Assembly (NCBI GenBank): GCA_003661905.1
Contig: QMXA01000078.1
Span: forward strand, 1 to 5,961
Origin: Thermoprotei archaeon
Lineage (GTDB): Archaea > Thermoproteota > Thermoprotei_A > Sulfolobales > Ignisphaeraceae
Direction: 5' to 3'
Length of the DNA stretch: 5,961 bases
Position numbers and translations under genes: made by a program
Shown here: positions 5,445-5,961 of the stretch, piece by piece
How positions within the stretch are numbered: the stretch's first letter is position 1
Layout: every line of letters begins with the position of its first letter
Notes under the pieces: generated by a model
What the model saw: the letters and a program-made list of their open reading frames with translations, nothing else
Databases searched by the model: none
Told to the model about the DNA's origin: nothing

Positions 5445-5961
5445 TCACTTCTTTAGTATCTTATCTAGTACTTCATCTATGGGACTTTGATTAAGATTAA
5501 GTCCTAGATCTTTTACATCGAATTCCATTAGAAGTCCAAGAATTTGTTGATAGTACATGACTGGTATTGGTCTAGGCTTCCCCATATATTTTAGAACTGA
5601 TTGTTGCCTAGCATCTAACATCTCCATGCAGTATGGACATGTAGTTGTCATTAGCTCTACTCCTATTTCATTGACTCTACTAATTTTTCTAGCAGCTAGT
5701 TTAAGTCCTAGCTCTGGATCTATGGCCATTAATGTAGCTCCACAACATAGGAGTCTTCCTGGATAATCTTGCTCAGCTCTAAACCCTATTGCTTCAATTA
5801 TATGTTCAAACTTTGAAGGATCTTTCGAATCATCAAATCCACCGAATTTACTGGGTCTTATTGCATGACATCCATAATGTGCAGCTACTTTCAAATCTAT
5901 ACCTCTTGAGAACTTCTTAAGAACTTCAACACCTACAACATCATGGAAGAACTCTATTGGA
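5445..5961 (-). CDS. hdrB: HdrB, C-terminal part (gene runs off right edge)
   Basis: The last 171-172 codons of heterodisulfide reductase subunit B, ending in TGA at 5447-5445. The frame is open through the window end, reading PIEFFHDVVGVEVLKKFSRG and then DLKVAAHYGCHAIRPSK. The TTG at 5894 inside it is not a start. The visible half contains one CCG (cysteine-rich) motif: Cys of HYGCHAIRP (codon 5870-5868), CCG (Cys codons 5747-5742) and CPYC (Cys codons 5639-5637 and 5630-5628), that is C-x40-CC-x34-CxxC. In methanogen HdrB this motif and a second one, presumably beyond the edge here, bind two noncubane [4Fe-4S] clusters that reduce the CoM-S-S-CoB disulfide. The true substrate here is unknown. 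It is upstream of hdrA with a 63-nt spacer. hdrC, the usual partner, may lie just outside. Confidence 0.94.
   Translation of the reverse strand, partial: PIEFFHDVVGVEVLKKFSRGIDLKVAAHYGCHAIRPSKFGGFDDSKDPSKFEHIIEAIGFRAEQDYPGRLLCCGATLMAIDPELGLKLAARKISRVNEIGVELMTTTCPYCMEMLDARQQSVLKYMGKPRPIPVMYYQQILGLLMEFDVKDLGLNLNQSPIDEVLDKILKK

Noticed and set aside
5892..5894. TTG at 5894 as the start of a short 149-residue CCG protein
   Set aside because: The frame stays open to the window end with HdrB-like sequence, and the TTG falls inside the strand leading to HYGCHAIRP, a conserved internal part of HdrB.

Overview
This AT-rich window (roughly one third G+C by eye) looks like thermophilic archaeal DNA, most likely Crenarchaeota/Thermoproteota. 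The reasons are archaeal TATA boxes placed about 26-30 nt ahead of Shine-Dalgarno-like sites, use of GTG starts, heavy AGA/ATA/CTA codon use, a methanogen-type heterodisulfide reductase (Hdr) set, and a secreted protein with a Thr/Ser-rich stalk and a C-terminal membrane anchor. I cannot name the genus.

Layout. Positions 1-163 are an AT-rich intergenic region ending in a promoter. A small + strand gene (164-433) encodes an 89-residue protein resembling the DUF3303 / dimeric alpha-beta barrel group. Everything after it is on the - strand. A short unrecognised gene (518-847, possibly from 880) is convergent with it. Next, 1003-2324 reads as one broken gene for a cell-surface protein: signal peptide, BsuPI-like domain, Thr-rich linker, a second unrecognised domain, Thr/Ser-rich stalk and C-terminal membrane helix. 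It carries a frameshift near 2187-2190 and an in-frame TGA at 1336-1338. Then comes trmO/tsaA (2394-2900), a tRNA t6A37 N6-methyltransferase. The right half is an energy-metabolism operon transcribed right to left: hdrB (3' part only, running off the right edge), hdrA (3417-5381) and mvhD (2986-3417).

How the genes work together. HdrB carries the CCG motif of noncubane [4Fe-4S] clusters. HdrA has FAD plus two separate dicluster ferredoxin modules. MvhD is the small [2Fe-2S] electron-transfer protein. Together they are the parts of an electron-bifurcating Hdr complex. No hydrogenase, formate dehydrogenase or hdrC is visible, so the electron donor and the physiological disulfide (or other acceptor) lie outside the window. 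The long HdrA with its ferredoxin insert and MvhD partner set this apart from the sulfur-oxidising sHdr systems.

The most unusual part is the surface-protein locus. A single added A restores the N-terminal reading frame, and the in-frame stop sits inside a perfect 10-bp inverted repeat. I found no CRISPR array, tRNA, rRNA or insertion sequence, and no convincing new multigene system.
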